Shown: positions 45,891 to 58,049 of the stretch, piece after piece
How the letters are laid out: every line of letters starts with the position of its first letter
Position numbering within the stretch: position 1 is the stretch's first letter
From: Nageia nagi
Taxonomy: Eukaryota > Pinophyta
Length of the DNA: 64,000 bases
Assembly (NCBI GenBank): GCA_050084985.1
Contig: JBITNC010000001.1
Coordinates: 214,830,001 to 214,894,000, forward strand
Direction of reading: 5' to 3'
Notes under the pieces: model-generated
Database searches by the model: none
The model's input: only the letters and a program-made list of their open reading frames with translations
Told to the model about the DNA's origin: nothing
Position numbers and translations under genes: made by a program

Positions 45891-46039
45891 CTTTCTATTT
45901 TAATTATTAACATTTGACAAATATTAATATTTTTATTTATTTATTGTTTTAATTAATAATAAAATAAAACAAAAGAAAACTAATATACACTTTTCCCTTT
46001 TCTATGTATAGAAGGGTCAGATATGCATGATATTTATAG

Positions 46040-47075
46040 GTTCATGCTCTTCATTTCCTTCTAAATCTGATAAATGATAAGTTTCCTTACCAAACTTTTT
46101 CTTAATGATGTACGATCCTAACCAATTTGGAGCAAACTTGTCTCTAAGCTATCATTCTAGTCGTGAAGTTTGTTGATTTTCTTTTAAGACCAAATCACCT
46201 ATTTTGAATTCACGAATTAAAGCTCTTTTATCAAAAGCTCATTTTATCCTCCTCTGATAAACACCCATGTGCTCTAAAGCATTAATACATTTTTCATCTA
46301 AAAGTAATAACTGGTCTAAGCGAGTTTGTCTTGCTTCCTTGTCAGCATTTTGCTCACTTATATTTACTCTAAGAGATGGTATCTCAAGCTCTATGGGTAG
46401 GATGGCTTCTATTCCATAAACTAAAGAGAATGGCATTACCCCAATGGGAGTGCATACACTAGTACGATAAGCCCATAAGGCTTTCAATATTTGCATATGC
46501 CAATCTTTATGAGAATCATTTACTATTTTTGCTAAAATGTTCTGAATAGTTTAATTAGTAGCTTCTGCCTGTCCATTACCTTATGGATAATAAGGAGTGG
46601 AAAAACTTTGTTTAATTTTATACTTGTCACATATACATTTTACATCCTTATTTTTAAAATTCTTTCCATTATCCATAATCAATTGGTTCGATATACCGAA
46701 TCTACATATAATATAATTTTCTATAAACTCAACGATTCGTGCACCCGTAGTGGAAGTCATAGGAATAGCCTCTACCCATTTAGTAAAATATTTAGTTGCT
46801 GTAATAATGAACTTGTGCCCACCAGAAGATGTAGGTGTAATTTGTCCTATTAAATCTAAGGCCCATTTAGAGAATGGCCAAAGTGATTGTATAGGATGTA
46901 GCTCCTGAGATGGTTGTGAAAATAAATGAGAATATTGTTGACATTTAAAGCACTTTTTAACATATTCACAACAATCCTTTTCCATAGTAGGCCAATAATA
47001 TCACATCCGTATTAATTGCTTTACAAGTGCAATGCCATTAAAATGTCCTCCACATACTCCATCATGGGCGGAGGA
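46040..47075 (-). pseudogene. B integrase with GPY/F-like module
   Basis: Zinc-binding part near 47075-46930 (FNGIALVKQ, CCEYVKKCFKCQQYSH), then the core: WALDLIGQITPTSSGG, KWVEAIPMTSTT, LIMDNGKNFKNKD and GNGQAEATN, giving D, D and E. Then RTSVCTPIGVMPFSLVYGIE and, near 46165-46050, FAPNWLGSYIIKKKFG, a GPY/F-type module of Ty3 integrases. Stops near 47000, 46575, 46540 and 46237. It would insert the element DNA into the chromosome. Confidence 0.92.
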
Positions 47076-47189
47076 CATAGCTTTTTTACTATCATTCCAT
47101 TTGAGACATCTAAGTAATATACCATTGAAATTTCGTCGATGCAAGATATCTCCTATCAAACAATATTTGGCCGCTTTAATTTTAAATGC

Positions 47190-48044
47190 TCATCGTGATG
47201 ATTTATTAAGGTTTACAGGAAGAGTTCCAAATTTTAAAAAGTCTATCAATTCTTGGTACCAATTATCTTTATCCGTTATGTTAATATTTAATACACTTTG
47301 TTCTTCATCTTCTTGTTGTAATGATGATTGAGACAATTGAATTATTTCAACTTGAATTGAAGATTTTTTAGGATCTTCTGGGATAAGAGATCCAATAGAA
47401 GCCATAGCATCTGTGAATCTATTAAATGATCTCGGTGCCGCTTCTATACTAAATTGATCAAAAGATTTTAATAATTCCTCAACTAATGCTTTATACTTTT
47501 GAAGTAAAGGTTCTCTACATTGATAGATTCCTTTCACTTGATTTACGATGAGTAAAGAATCTCCAATAATCTTAATTCTTTTGAGTTTTAATTTAATAGC
47601 GATTTTCAATGCTAATATCAAGGCTTCATATTCCACATTATTATTAGTACAAGGAAATTTAAGTTTAAATGAATATGGTATAGGGATTCCTTGTGGTGTT
47701 ATAAATACAACACCTGCTCCACCACCTTGTTCACATCGAGAACCATCAAAGTGTATTGTCATATCCCACTCATCTTCGGGTTCTATAGGTATTTCAATTT
47801 CATCTAGTTGAAATATCCCATCATCTGGTAATTCAATGACAAGTGGTTTATTATCTTGTAACAGAGCATCAGCAAGATAGTTAGCAATTACTTGTCCTTT
47901 TATTGATTTTTGTTCGATAAAATGCAAATCAAATTCAGTTAGGTGCATTATCCACTTTGCAGTTCTTGAATTTTGATAGGTTTTATTCATCATATATTTC
48001 AATGGGTCCACTTTAGAGATGACATACATTGTATGATTAAGCAT
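47190..48044 (-). pseudogene. B RNase H connection and archaeal-type RNase H
   Basis: The first part (48044-47870) is the C-terminal end of the RT-linked RNase H (DPLKYMMNKTY, AKWIMHLTEFDLHF, ANYLADALL). The second part (about 47775-47400) is a separate RNase H of the archaeal type: MTIHFDGSRCEQGGGAGVVF, NNVEYEALILAL, IIGDSLLIVNQVKG, with the D-E-D pattern complete. This extra domain between RT-RNase H and integrase defines Tat/Ogre elements. This 284-codon stretch is open, the best-preserved part of B. Confidence 0.93.
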
Positions 48045-48050
48045 GTAATG

Positions 48051-48374
48051 TCAAAGCTTTTTAGTTGCAAAAATGACAACAAGACATAATTTTTCCAAAT
48101 ATATGTATTTAATCTCATAACTCACAAGTGTTCTACTTAGGTAATATATAGCTTGCTCTTTATTATCTTCATTCTTCTGAGCAAGCATTGTTCCTAAGGC
48201 AGTTTTCGTAGCAAAAATGTATAACAAAAAGGGTATATCTTTTCTAGGTGGACTTAACATAGGAGGAGATAATAAATATCTTTTAATTTCCTCGAAGGCA
48301 TCTTGTTGCTCTTTACCCCAATGATATTCTGTCCCCTTTTTTAATAGTTTTGTAAATGGTTTGCATTTATCCAA
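48051..48374 (-). pseudogene. B RT-linked RNase H, N-terminal part
   Basis: KPFTKLLKKGTEYHWGKEQQ, then LLYIFATKTALGTMLAQKNE and AIYYLSRTLVSYE, the tether and first part of the gypsy RNase H. The usual D of the first motif is replaced (IFATKTALG where D is typical; A has ISATKNALG), as expected of the degenerate RNase H of dual-RNase H elements. A stop at 48049-48051 separates it from the next open piece, in the same frame region. Confidence 0.88.
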
Positions 48375-48489
48375 AAGTTGAGCTATAAACCTCCTGATGG
48401 CTTGTAACTTACCCTATAAACTTTGTAATTGTTTAAGATTTGTAGGAGGTGGCATATCTACAACCACCTTCACTTTATTAGGATCTATT

Positions 48490-49210
48490 TCAATTCCTCG
48501 TCGAGACATAATAAATCCTAGTAGTTTTCTCGAAGTTACACCAAAAACACACTTTTTTTGGATTTAATCTTACTTTATGTTCTAATAATCTGTCCAAGAC
48601 TTTAATCAGGTCTTTTCCATGATCTATTTGATATTTGGATCTAACCAACAAATCATCAACATAATCTTCTACTATGTCGTGCATATAATCATGGAATATA
48701 TAAGTCATAGCCCTTTTATAAGTTGCCCCAGCATTCTTTAATCCAAAAGGCATAACCTTATAACAAAAGATACCCCATGGAGTTATAAAAGCTATTTTAT
48801 GTTGATCTTCAGGAGCTATTTTTATTTGATTATAATCAAAAAAGTCATCCATTAATGATAGCATATCATGTCCTGTTGTCGAATCTACCAAGCTATCAAT
48901 GTTAGGTAGAGGAAAATCATCTTTGGGACAAGCTTTGTTAAGATCACGGAAATCTATGCATATTCATATTTTTCCACTTGGTTTTTTCATAGGTACCATG
49001 TTAGATATCCAATCTGAATAATCTATAGGTTGTATAAATTTAGCTTCTAATAATTTCTAAAGTTCTTCTTTCACCATTAATGCTATAGTAGGATGCATCT
49101 TACGTAATTTCTGTTTAACCGGTTTAGCATCAGACTTTAAGGCTAAATTATGCACTACTAGTTTAGGGTCTATTCCAGGCATGTCCGTATATGACCATGC
49201 GAATACTTTT
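48490..49210 (-). pseudogene. B reverse transcriptase
   Basis: KLRKMHPTIALMVKEEL (about 49110-49060), WISNMVPMKKPSGKI, KACPKDDFPLP, DSTTGHDMLSLMDDFFDYNQI (Ser-Gly lost to Phe-Asp), FITPWGIFCYKVMPFGLKNAG, and the catalytic YVDDLLVRSKY near 48650. A frameshift near 48550 (NPKKVCFWCNF for NPKKCVFGVTS) and stops near 49060 and 48960 inactivate it. The thumb continues to 48380 in another frame. Confidence 0.92.
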
Positions 49211-49215
49211 TCTCG

Positions 49216-50922
49216 TTATTTTAATAAAGTTGTAATCTCTTCTTGCTCAATTTTCATGAGATTTTCTCCTAATTGAATTATTTTGGGATTTTGAGGATCA
49301 TTACTGATATTGATTTCTAAGACCTTTTTAGTAAGCATATGTGATCCTTCTTCTAATTGATTCAGTACTGGTATCCAACCATTATCATTAATGCTATATT
49401 CTTCATCACATTCTTGAATTTGCTCATTCATGCATACTTGATCTTTATAGGTCTCAAATATGTAATCTATGTTTTTGAATTCGTGTACCAAAGGATTGGA
49501 TGATATAAGAGAAAAATTGGCAATTATTTCATCTGTAGGAGTATCAGCTATTATTCTGATTAAATCATGATTTTCATTGGCTTCATTTATTTGTTCACTA
49601 TTTTGATCTTCAACATCATTCTCTTTTATTATAACCATATTTACCAATGGTATATCGAAACATGAACTAATTGATGATTCGACATTTCTATTTATTTTTT
49701 CTTATATATCACTTGGTGAGCATGAATGGTTTCGGGGTGATTCAGTATTATTTATGAAAAGCACTTTGACCCCTTCTAAGACATCAATTTCACTTAGCTA
49801 TTCTTCTCTTATACCAATACTTTCTTGTACTATGGATTCTTTCTCTAAAATCTCTTCACTATAATCCAAATTCTCTTCTTCTGAATTTTCTAATTTAGCA
49901 AGAATTTTACATTCATTTTGATAACCTAATCCCCTCTTATCAGTGGGATATTGATATTGTAATTCAATGATGTCTTGTGGACCTTGCTCATACCGACCCA
50001 ATCCTCGTCCTTGCCAATTACATTTGTTAAAATAGTTTAAGACAAAAGTTCTTGAACAAGGTGATAAATATTTCATATCATTATCGAAACTTCCTTCATA
50101 AGTTTGATTGGGTATTGTTGACACCGGATCTACTATTCTTGCATAGATAAACATGGTCTGATTAGGTACTTCCCCTAAAGGTACTATTTGTCCAATCACA
50201 CTAGGTGATTCAGATGCTTTACCCACTTCTTATAATGATGGTATGTTAAATACCACATCATCTACATCATATTATCCCATCCCTAAATCCATTAATTTAA
50301 CTTTCATTAGATATATACTAGATGAGTCATTATCAGATGTAGTATTCACTTGTTTTGATGAAGAAGCTCCATATTTTTTGTCTAAAGTCTTAGCAACCCT
50401 TTCCCAAGCATCTCTATCCTGTATAGCTATATCACTTTCTCCTTTTTTGAATTCAGATTGATTTGTATTCTTGTTCATCAATGTGGTTGATAAGTTAGGA
50501 GATGGTAATGTCACTTTACTTGGATCCAAAATTAAATTACAATGCGAATAAGGGTCTGGATCTCTAAACAGACAATGAACTTTATCTTTGTAGATGTATT
50601 TCAAACATCCATGGTAAGTTGATGGAACACATTGCATTTCTCTAATCCATGGACATCCTAAAAGAATGTTATATTGTATGATATTTCCTTCAATTATATG
50701 TAATAAAGTTTGCACAGTCTTAGCCCCTATTGTAATCGGTAGCACGATTGATCCCAAAGTTGAACATACTGCATCATTAAATGCCCTAATTTGTAAAGAA
50801 GGAGCTAAGATAAGTGAATCCAACAAATTAAAATTTTTATATGGAGCTTCTGAGATTATATTTATACCTGACCCTTCATCTATCAGAATTCTTTTAAATA
50901 ATTTCCCATCTACTTTACCCAT
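49216..50922 (-). pseudogene. B protease, G-patch-like segment, acidic linker
   Basis: Protease 50922-50590: GKVDGKLFKRILIDEGSGIN, then YNILLGCPWIREM. Next PYSHCNLILDPSKVTLPS. A frame change near 50270 (MDLGMG*YD...). The second open piece, 50226-49798, has the G-patch-like CNWQGRGLGRYEQG ... KRGLGYQ (about 50020-49920). The third, 49647-49216, is an acidic linker ending ENLMKIEQEEITTLLK just before RT. Arrangement as in A. Confidence 0.85.
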
Positions 50923-51084
50923 TATATGTAAAGGTGGATCAAGACCGCCTTGTCCATCGTTTTTTAATCTTTCTTGTTCATAGAAGGTAATACTAGGTTG
51001 TTAAAATATCTTCAAACTTTCAATTATTGAAATAAAATTATTAGGGTTACTAATATCCACTTGAATTTCTTGTAGAATTTGATT

Positions 51085-53956
51085 CATAGCTTCCCTATAA
51101 CTCCTAGACTATTGTAATAGCTCAAATAAAGTCATCTTAACTGGAGACATCTTTAATTGTCATTGAAGAGCACCCTTTATCGAAACCTTAGGTTGTTGTG
51201 GAGGAGGTATAGATTGTGTATTACTTGGATTTGATATCAATTGATTTTTTTGTTGGTTATCTTGCTTATCTTGATATTGTTGTGCTCTTGTAGCTATACC
51301 AATCATGTGTATTGAATCATCTATAGTCCCTATAAATGGTGTATCCTTATCATTGCATGTATAGTTCATTTGATTAGGGATAATCACCACATTATTAGCC
51401 TGATGTGAAGGTAAGGGATTTTGATATATCCCTAAATTTTGATTCAAAGGCACCATTAGATTATCCACATTTATTTTCCCACCATCTATCAAGTCTTGAA
51501 TTTTATGCTGTAAAGTTCGACATCTATTTATCTTATGTCCCTTTTGTCTATGATAAGCACAAAATTCATTCTCTCTATACCATTTTTTCCCTTTAGCATC
51601 AGGATTCTTCGGTTTTATTTTAGGTAATGTAATCATACCATTATCACATAATTTTTTAAGTATCTCAAATAATGGTTCTGATAATGGGGTAAAATTTCTC
51701 TTAGGCTTAGGTTCAACATTTTCTTCGATTTTTGGAGCCTGACCAGAATCTTCCGTCATAGCTATTTGATTACTTTGTGGTTGTTTACTAGTATTCTCAT
51801 GTTGATTACCTTTCTTGTATTCCTTCTTCTTGAGTTTCAGTTCTCTATCTTGAATTTTAACTCTTTCTATAACTACTACCTATGCAATAGCTTCTTCAAA
51901 AGTCTTATGTTGTTGAATTTGGAGAACACTAGCTATTGGTCTTAGACAACTTTGACTAAACAATTTAACCAATTCTTCTTGTGGTATTGTATAAGGCATA
52001 CTAGTAAGTATAGCTCGCCATCTTGAGATGTAATCTTGTATGGTTTCATCAAAAAATTATTGTAATCTTGTAAGATCCATAATGGAATATTTTTCTTTAA
52101 TATTGATTCTAAAGTGCTCAAGAAGTTGATCAGCCAATTGTTCAAATGTATATAAACTATGCATAGGTAAACCATTATACCAATCCAAAGCTTGACCTGC
52201 AAGCGTCATAGGGAACATACGTAACATTAATGAATCATCATTGGCTATCTAATAACTAGAAAATGCAAATTTTCTCAAGTGTTCCTTGGGATCTTCTCTT
52301 CCTTTAAATGGTTCTATTTTAGGAAGTTCAAACCTATAAGGTAATTTCTTTTTCGAAACACTTGGATGAATAGGCTCATTACAAATGTTCTTATAATTTA
52401 ACTTCTTAAGCCCTTGAACATTCATCTCTCGATTCATGAAATCCTTCAAAAAGTCTTCTAATTCCTTATCAGTTCTTCGACCTTGAGTATGTCTATGATG
52501 TCTTCGAGTATTCAGATCCTTTTCTAAGATTGACCTTGACATGTGAGACTCATAGTCAGAAGGAAATTTTGATGGTGGTGGGGGCAATATCTTAAGAGGT
52601 GACTGATGTCGTAGACTAGGGATTTTAGGAGGTTCTTGGTATATACTTTTTCCATATAACTCTGTTCCTTTGTAATCAGGTTGTTTCATTTGCTTTTGAG
52701 TTTGTTCCACCCAACTTTTAATAGATTCTTGCTTTTGTTTATCATATAACCTTTGTAATTCTAGTTCTTTATCCCTCTTCTTTTGTAACAAAATGTCTAC
52801 CTCTTTATCCCTTGCTTCTTGTCTATCTAAGTAAGGATCTCAATATCTCTGTATTTGACTTCCTTCAGGAGTTTTGGGTTTCCAATTTTTAATCCTTTGA
52901 TATTCCTCCCACTGTCTTTGTTTTTCTTTCTCCATACGTAGGTGTTGCTCCCTTTTGATTTTTTCTTTTTCTAATTCTTCAAGTTGTAATTCTCTTAAAT
53001 GTAGTTGAATCTCATGCTCTTTATGAAGTCTTTTCTTTTCTTGTTCCAGGAATTCACTTCTCTCTTTGTTTATTTGTTGTTGTTCTATTAATTTCTTTTT
53101 ATCCCTCAAAAGTTTATCTTCCATTTCTTTTAATTTCTCTTCTTGTTCTCGAATTTTAAGGACTTCATTATTTCTTCTATTTTCTTCCTCTAGGAGATAT
53201 TGCATCTCCGTGGCCCTTTTAATCTCATCAGCATATACTTCCGTGAATCTTTGACCTATTTTTGTTGTATATAATCATCTTCATTTTTTAGTTCTTCAAA
53301 AGAAGGTATCTCTTCTACTACAAACTTAGATGTCCTTCTATCTAATCTCCCTTTTGAAGAGTAAGATTTTTCCATTTGCTTTATTGAAGGGGCTTTTGAG
53401 ATAAATTACTTACTGGTATTGCTACTTGATTTTTTCCTAATTCAAGAGATTTATGAGAAAGAGGAAGTCCTTTTCTAACCAAAGAACTGACTATTCGACC
53501 ATCTAGTAATTGACGAATGACTCTATCATAGATAACTTTATATGGTTCAGTCTCTGCTACTGTTATGGTCCCAACTTGAGATCTATTCTCATCAATTTCT
53601 AAGTTATGATGCCTTTGATCTCATTTTTTTACATCTCCTGGTACACTAGAAGATGTCTTAGGAACATCTCTATGATTGGCTAGACGATGGCGAATTTCAA
53701 TCAACTCTTCATCTAACACTTGCATTCTATACTTAGTAATATGATCCTCTATTCCTTGTCTTTGTAATTTAGATTGATCATAATCCCAATCTTCATCTTT
53801 ACCTTCATAACGACCTATCCGTGAATCTGATTCATCTAAAAGAGGTGGCCTCCTAACCGAAGACTCTATCAAATCCATATTATCTGTATCTATTTCTTGT
53901 ATTTCAAATGGGTATTCTTGTATTTCCTTAGCGGTCATACTTCTAGTTTGAACCAT
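51085..53956 (-). pseudogene. B gag: coiled-coil capsid protein with one knuckle
   Basis: ATG 53954-53956 (MVQTRSMTAKEIQEY), chosen because A has the same start and because the longer frame to 54049 extends into non-conserved leader. N-terminal part to 53621 open, then a frame-damaged stretch; coiled coil 53205-52840 (KEMEDKLLRDKKK, EKKRLHKEHEIQLH); core 52400-51890 (YRFELPKIEPFKGRED, ALDWYNGLP); Lys-rich linker; knuckle CAYHRQKGHKINRC at about 51555-51510 with QDLIDGGKI behind; Gln/Asn/Pro-rich C-terminus to 51160. About 950 residues if intact. Confidence 0.87.
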
Positions 53957-55775
53957 TATAAACAAACATCGTAAAAAGAGAACTTCATTTTTATCTTTTA
54001 TATTATGTTTTTGAGAAAACAATTTAATGCACAAACATCCTACATGCAAATTTACTTCTAATGATGTGATTATCTTTTTAACCTTTTCACATATTTTTAA
54101 TATCTAAGTTAAATGAACGATATGAGTTGTTCACTTTTATTCTTTTTAATTTTCCTAATTTGTTTTGACTAGTCAAGTGTTGAACAAGGTAGGTTGGGTA
54201 ATTCTAAGTAATGTTTACAAGCTTCTATGGCTTTTGGCTTGGTTCTAGAAGAGTCTCCTTTTTTGACTCCTACCTAAAGGAGAGTCACCTTGGTAATCAC
54301 CTCCAAGTGTGACTAGCTCTATGGCTTCAAGTGTGTTATGTCGGGGGGTACAAAGAAATAAGAATTAATGGTTGGTAGTGACATCCAACTCGTTAATGTT
54401 CAATTATATCCTTTAAGGCCTTATGAAATGCAATTTAAACAAGTAAGATGCAATTATGCATACTACCCTCCCCAACATTCATGTCCATTCATTTATCTTG
54501 TCTTAATGTGATACAATCAAAGTTTATTATAAGATGGATCTTGACCTTAATAAACCCCGTTGTTCTTTTTTAATTATAATGTGATTCATTATCCAACCTC
54601 TTAATGATGTTCATTAACCCCTTCCAGCTGTGGAATTATTATGTGTAGATAAATTAATTAAATGTGGTTCAATTACTCCTCCAAGGGTCACCTCCCTTTG
54701 ACCTCCAATGGAGTGGTAAGGGCAGACCTCTTCAAGAGTGTTAATGTGAAGTAAATTTCTAAATAAAATGTGCATAAATTTTACCTCTTTCACTTAACTT
54801 ATTTCTGATCACTTAAGATCGCTCGAAGCGCAAAAGTGAGATCATACTTTGTTAAGTGAAAGTACTTAGTGTATCCGAATCCACCCAATTCATTAACCAT
54901 TTAATGTGATTTGTACTATCCAAAAACCCCAATTTATTTTCCTTAAGTTCATTCCAAATTAAGTGTGATTCATTTACCTCTTCCAATTGTGGAAGTATTA
55001 TACGTAGTAAATTACCTCCTCTTACTAGTAAGAGGTCATTAGATGTAGATAAATTAACCCAATTAATGATAGTGTGAATGTGAAAGAAAAGAAAGGTTAA
55101 TTTACCCCTTCCTATCAAGTCTATTCTGGTCACCTTAGATCACACGAAGCACAAAGGGAGAGCATAAGTAGACAAGATAAAAAGTATTAATGTGTATGTA
55201 GTGTGAGAGTGAAGGAAAAGAAAAAATTAATTTACCCCTTCTTATCAAGTCTATTCTGGTCACCTTAGATCGCACAAAGCGCAAAGGGAGAGCATAAGTA
55301 GATAAGATAAAAAGTATTAATGTTTACGTGCCCTTCACCCAAAGCATGAAAGTAAATACATAACTTCATACATAAAGTAAATTAATAAAATATATGCATT
55401 TAACCTTTTCTACCCATTCTTGTATGCACTCTAAGCAAAGGAATCACACTCAAAAATATTTTTTCATAACATAATTTTATTTTACTTTTTCAAAAATAGC
55501 AAAAAGAGATAAAATGACCTGGATATGAGTCACTGGTGTTTAGATAGGGAATGCTGGCATGTAATGATAGTCGTTGGCATTTATACTTTATACAGGGAAT
55601 GCTAGCATTTAATGATAGTCATCGATGTTTGATACCAGTTGCTGGCATTTCTGTAACAAATTCTTGAAAAAGCATAGAAACCAAAATTTGAAGTTAATGC
55701 ATGGAAAAATCCAAAAAAATAGAGAACAAAAAGGTAGAATCATAGACAAAATATCTCCCTCTCAATAACGGAGGG
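53957..55775 (-). other. B leader (5' untranslated region)
   Basis: Counterpart of A 31539-33354. It holds a two-copy tandem repeat (55071-55330), a CACTGGTGTT-type motif cluster (55520-55650) and no gene. The open stretch 55133-54852 is not conserved in A. Confidence 0.65.
55071..55330 (-). repeat. 130-bp tandem duplication in B leader
   Basis: ctattctggtcaccttagat occurs at 55121 and 55251, with 130-base spacing and near-identical surroundings. A more degenerate copy of ttagatcg...cgaagcgcaaa lies near 54815. A has only one recognisable copy (about 32060-32120). Confidence 0.85.
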
Positions 55776-55793
55776 GCCCTCCTTCTAGCGCCA
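55776..55793 (-). other. Primer-binding site of B
   Basis: Minus strand TGGCGCTAGAAGGAGGGC after the LTR end ...TGCAACA and three bases (ttc). Better preserved than in A. Confidence 0.75.
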
Positions 55794-55796
55794 GAA

Positions 55797-56640
55797 TGTT
55801 GCAATGAAAATTGAGCTAGAATGTAGAATAACATAAAATAAAAATTACTCTTCAATCTTCATTGAACCTCAAATTACATAACATAGATAAAAATGTTGTA
55901 ATTGCAAAATGATATTCAATCTTAGTTCAAACTACAATTCGCCCTTAGAAGGGACTTTTACAAATGTATGTGCCAAAATAAGAGTATTAGATCTCCATTA
56001 TTTTTGGGTTGCTTGCTTCTCTTCTTGATGTAGACAACCTGTAAATCCTACACACATGCAAGAGACAATAACATCAAAGCATCTATGTGTAACATTGTAT
56101 TAAAATGAAACTAGCATAAAACAATAAAAGAAATGAGTTCATGAGATTTTGGTAGCATTACCCTACTTCAAAATTGGGTTCAATTGGGGTTAATTTGGAT
56201 CATCCATATTGCTTAGTATTAGCTTGTATTTATAGATTTTTAGGTGAGACATTTCAAGGATGGAAAGGGGAAGCGAAGAGCCATAGTAAATCGTAACTGA
56301 CCTCCTCTATCCACCTCATCATGGAAGACAAAGCGCTTCAACTTCCTTTTTTTATTTTTGTTCAGCTATTGCAGAGTCATCGGTGTTTGTATATCGAACG
56401 TTGGTGATTTCCTTGAAATGCCGGTGTTCGATATAGAACACCAGCGACTGGTTGACTATATTAAAATAACTACCTAAAAGTCAAATTTCATCAAAGGGGG
56501 TCATATGACCATTCATTTTGGATACACTCGATGAGAGCTATCCAATAATAGGGTTTCTAAACCTATTTTATGTTATCACACCGAGTTATGATTATTTTAA
56601 TGTTTATTTAGCTAATGAGGGACATTTTTAAGTGTCTACA
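55797..56640 (-). repeat. B 5' LTR (844 bp)
   Basis: tgttgcaatg...gtctaca on the plus strand. TATA box within cttgtatttatagat at about 56224-56239, read on the minus strand. Followed by the second agatt target copy. Confidence 0.93.
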
Positions 56641-57900
56641 AGATTAAATCCAAAAAAATGTGTTTTTGATGTAACTTTAGGAAAACTATTAGGATTTATT
56701 GTGTCTCAAAGAGGAATTGAAATAGATCCTAGTAAAGTGAAGGTAGTAGTAGACATGCCACCTCCAGCAAATCTAAAACAATTACAAAGTTTACAGGGTA
56801 AGTTACAAGCCATTAGAAGGTTTATAGCTTAACTTTCTGATAAATGTAAACCATTTACAAAATTATTAAAAAAGGGAGTAGAATATCATTGGGGCAAAGA
56901 GCAACAAGATGCATTCGATGAAATTAAAAGATATTTATTATCGCCTCCTATCTTAAGTCCACCAAGAAAAGATGTACCCTTTTTATTATATATCTCCGCT
57001 ACTAAAAATGCTTTAGGAACAATGCTTGCTCAAAAGAATGAACACAATAAAGAACAAGCTATATATTATCTAAGTAGAACCCTAGTGAGCTACGAGATTA
57101 AGTACATATATTAGGAAAAATTATGTCTTGCTGTCATTTTGCTACTAAAAAACTCTGACATTATATGCTAAATCATACAACATATGTCATTTCTAAAATG
57201 GATCCGTTGAAATATATGATGAATAAAACATATCAAAATTCAAGAACTACAAAGTGGATAATGCACTTAACTGAAATTGATTTACATTTTATTAGACAAA
57301 AGTCAATAAAAGGATAAGTAATTGTTGATTATCTTGTTGATGCTCCATTGCAAGATAATAAACCCCTTGTCATTGAATTACCTAATGATGGGGTGTTTCA
57401 ACTAGATGAAATTGAAATACTTGTAGAACCTGAAGACAATTGGGATATGACAATACACTTTGATGGTTCTTGATGTGAACAAGGTGGTGGAGCAGGTGTC
57501 ATATATATAACCCCATAAGGGATCCCTATACCATATTCATTTAAATTAAAATTTCCTTGTACTAATAATAACATGGAATATGAAGCTTTGATATTAGCAT
57601 TAAGAACTACGGTTAAATTAAAGCTCAAAAGAATTAATATTATTAGAGATTCTTTACTCATCATCAATCAAGTGAAAGAAATCTATCAATGTAAAGAACC
57701 TTTACTTCAAAAGTATAAAGCATTAGTTGAGAAATTATTAAAATCTTTTGACCAATTCAGTATAAAAGTGGCACCAAGATCATCTAATAGATTTGCAAAT
57801 GCTATGGCTTCTATTGGATCTCTTATCCCAGAGGATCCTAAAAAATCTTCAATTCAAGTTGAGATAATTCAATTGTCTCAATCATCATTACAATAGGAAG
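56641..57900 (+). pseudogene. A RT C-terminus, RNase H and archaeal-type RNase H
   Basis: Resumes A after B. LNPKKCVFDVTLGKLLGFI, DPSKVKVVVDMPPP, LQGKLQAIRRFIA (to 56830) is the RT thumb; RNase H 56850-57330 (YHWGKEQQDAFDEI, YYLSRTLVSYE, MHLTEIDLHFI) with stops near 56830, 57113 and 57316; archaeal-type RNase H 57445-57830 (MTIHFDGS, NNMEYEALILAL, IIRDSLLIINQVKE). In the third motif GDS has become RDS (Gly lost) but the Asp remains. The second half of a split gene whose first half ends at 38709. Confidence 0.92.
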
Positions 57901-58049
57901 ATGAAGAAAAAAGTGTGTTAAATATTGACGTAACTAATAAAGATAATTGGTACAAGGAATTGATGGATTTTTTAAAATTTGGAACTCTTCCTACAGACCT
58001 TAATAAATCATCATGATGAGCATTTAAAATCAAAGCAACTAAATATTGT

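Larger units (their letters stand above)
38710..56640 (-). mobile_element. Tat-like Ty3/gypsy element 'B', complete, 17.9 kb
   Basis: LTRs 38710-39555 and 55797-56640, target duplication agatt. Minus-strand order from the right: 5' LTR, primer site 55793-55776, leader, gag (ATG 53956), protease, G-patch, RT, RNase H, archaeal-type RNase H, integrase, unknown ORF (45890-44871), 145-bp tandem array (43728-43168), the plus-strand PMD gene (40284-42700), purine tract 39570-39556, 3' LTR. LTRs differ at about 50 of 845 positions (about 6%), many clustered in the CACCGGTG motif region. Same family as its host A, opposite orientation. Stops and shifts in every gene make it non-autonomous. Confidence 0.95.

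Noticed and set aside
47548-47811. Plus-strand ORF opposite the archaeal-type RNase H of B
   Set aside because: A shadow of the minus-strand gene; the minus-strand frame carries the motifs.
53957-54049. Upstream start for B gag at 54049
   Set aside because: The extension lies in leader sequence that is not open in A; MVQTRSM at 53956 is the conserved start.
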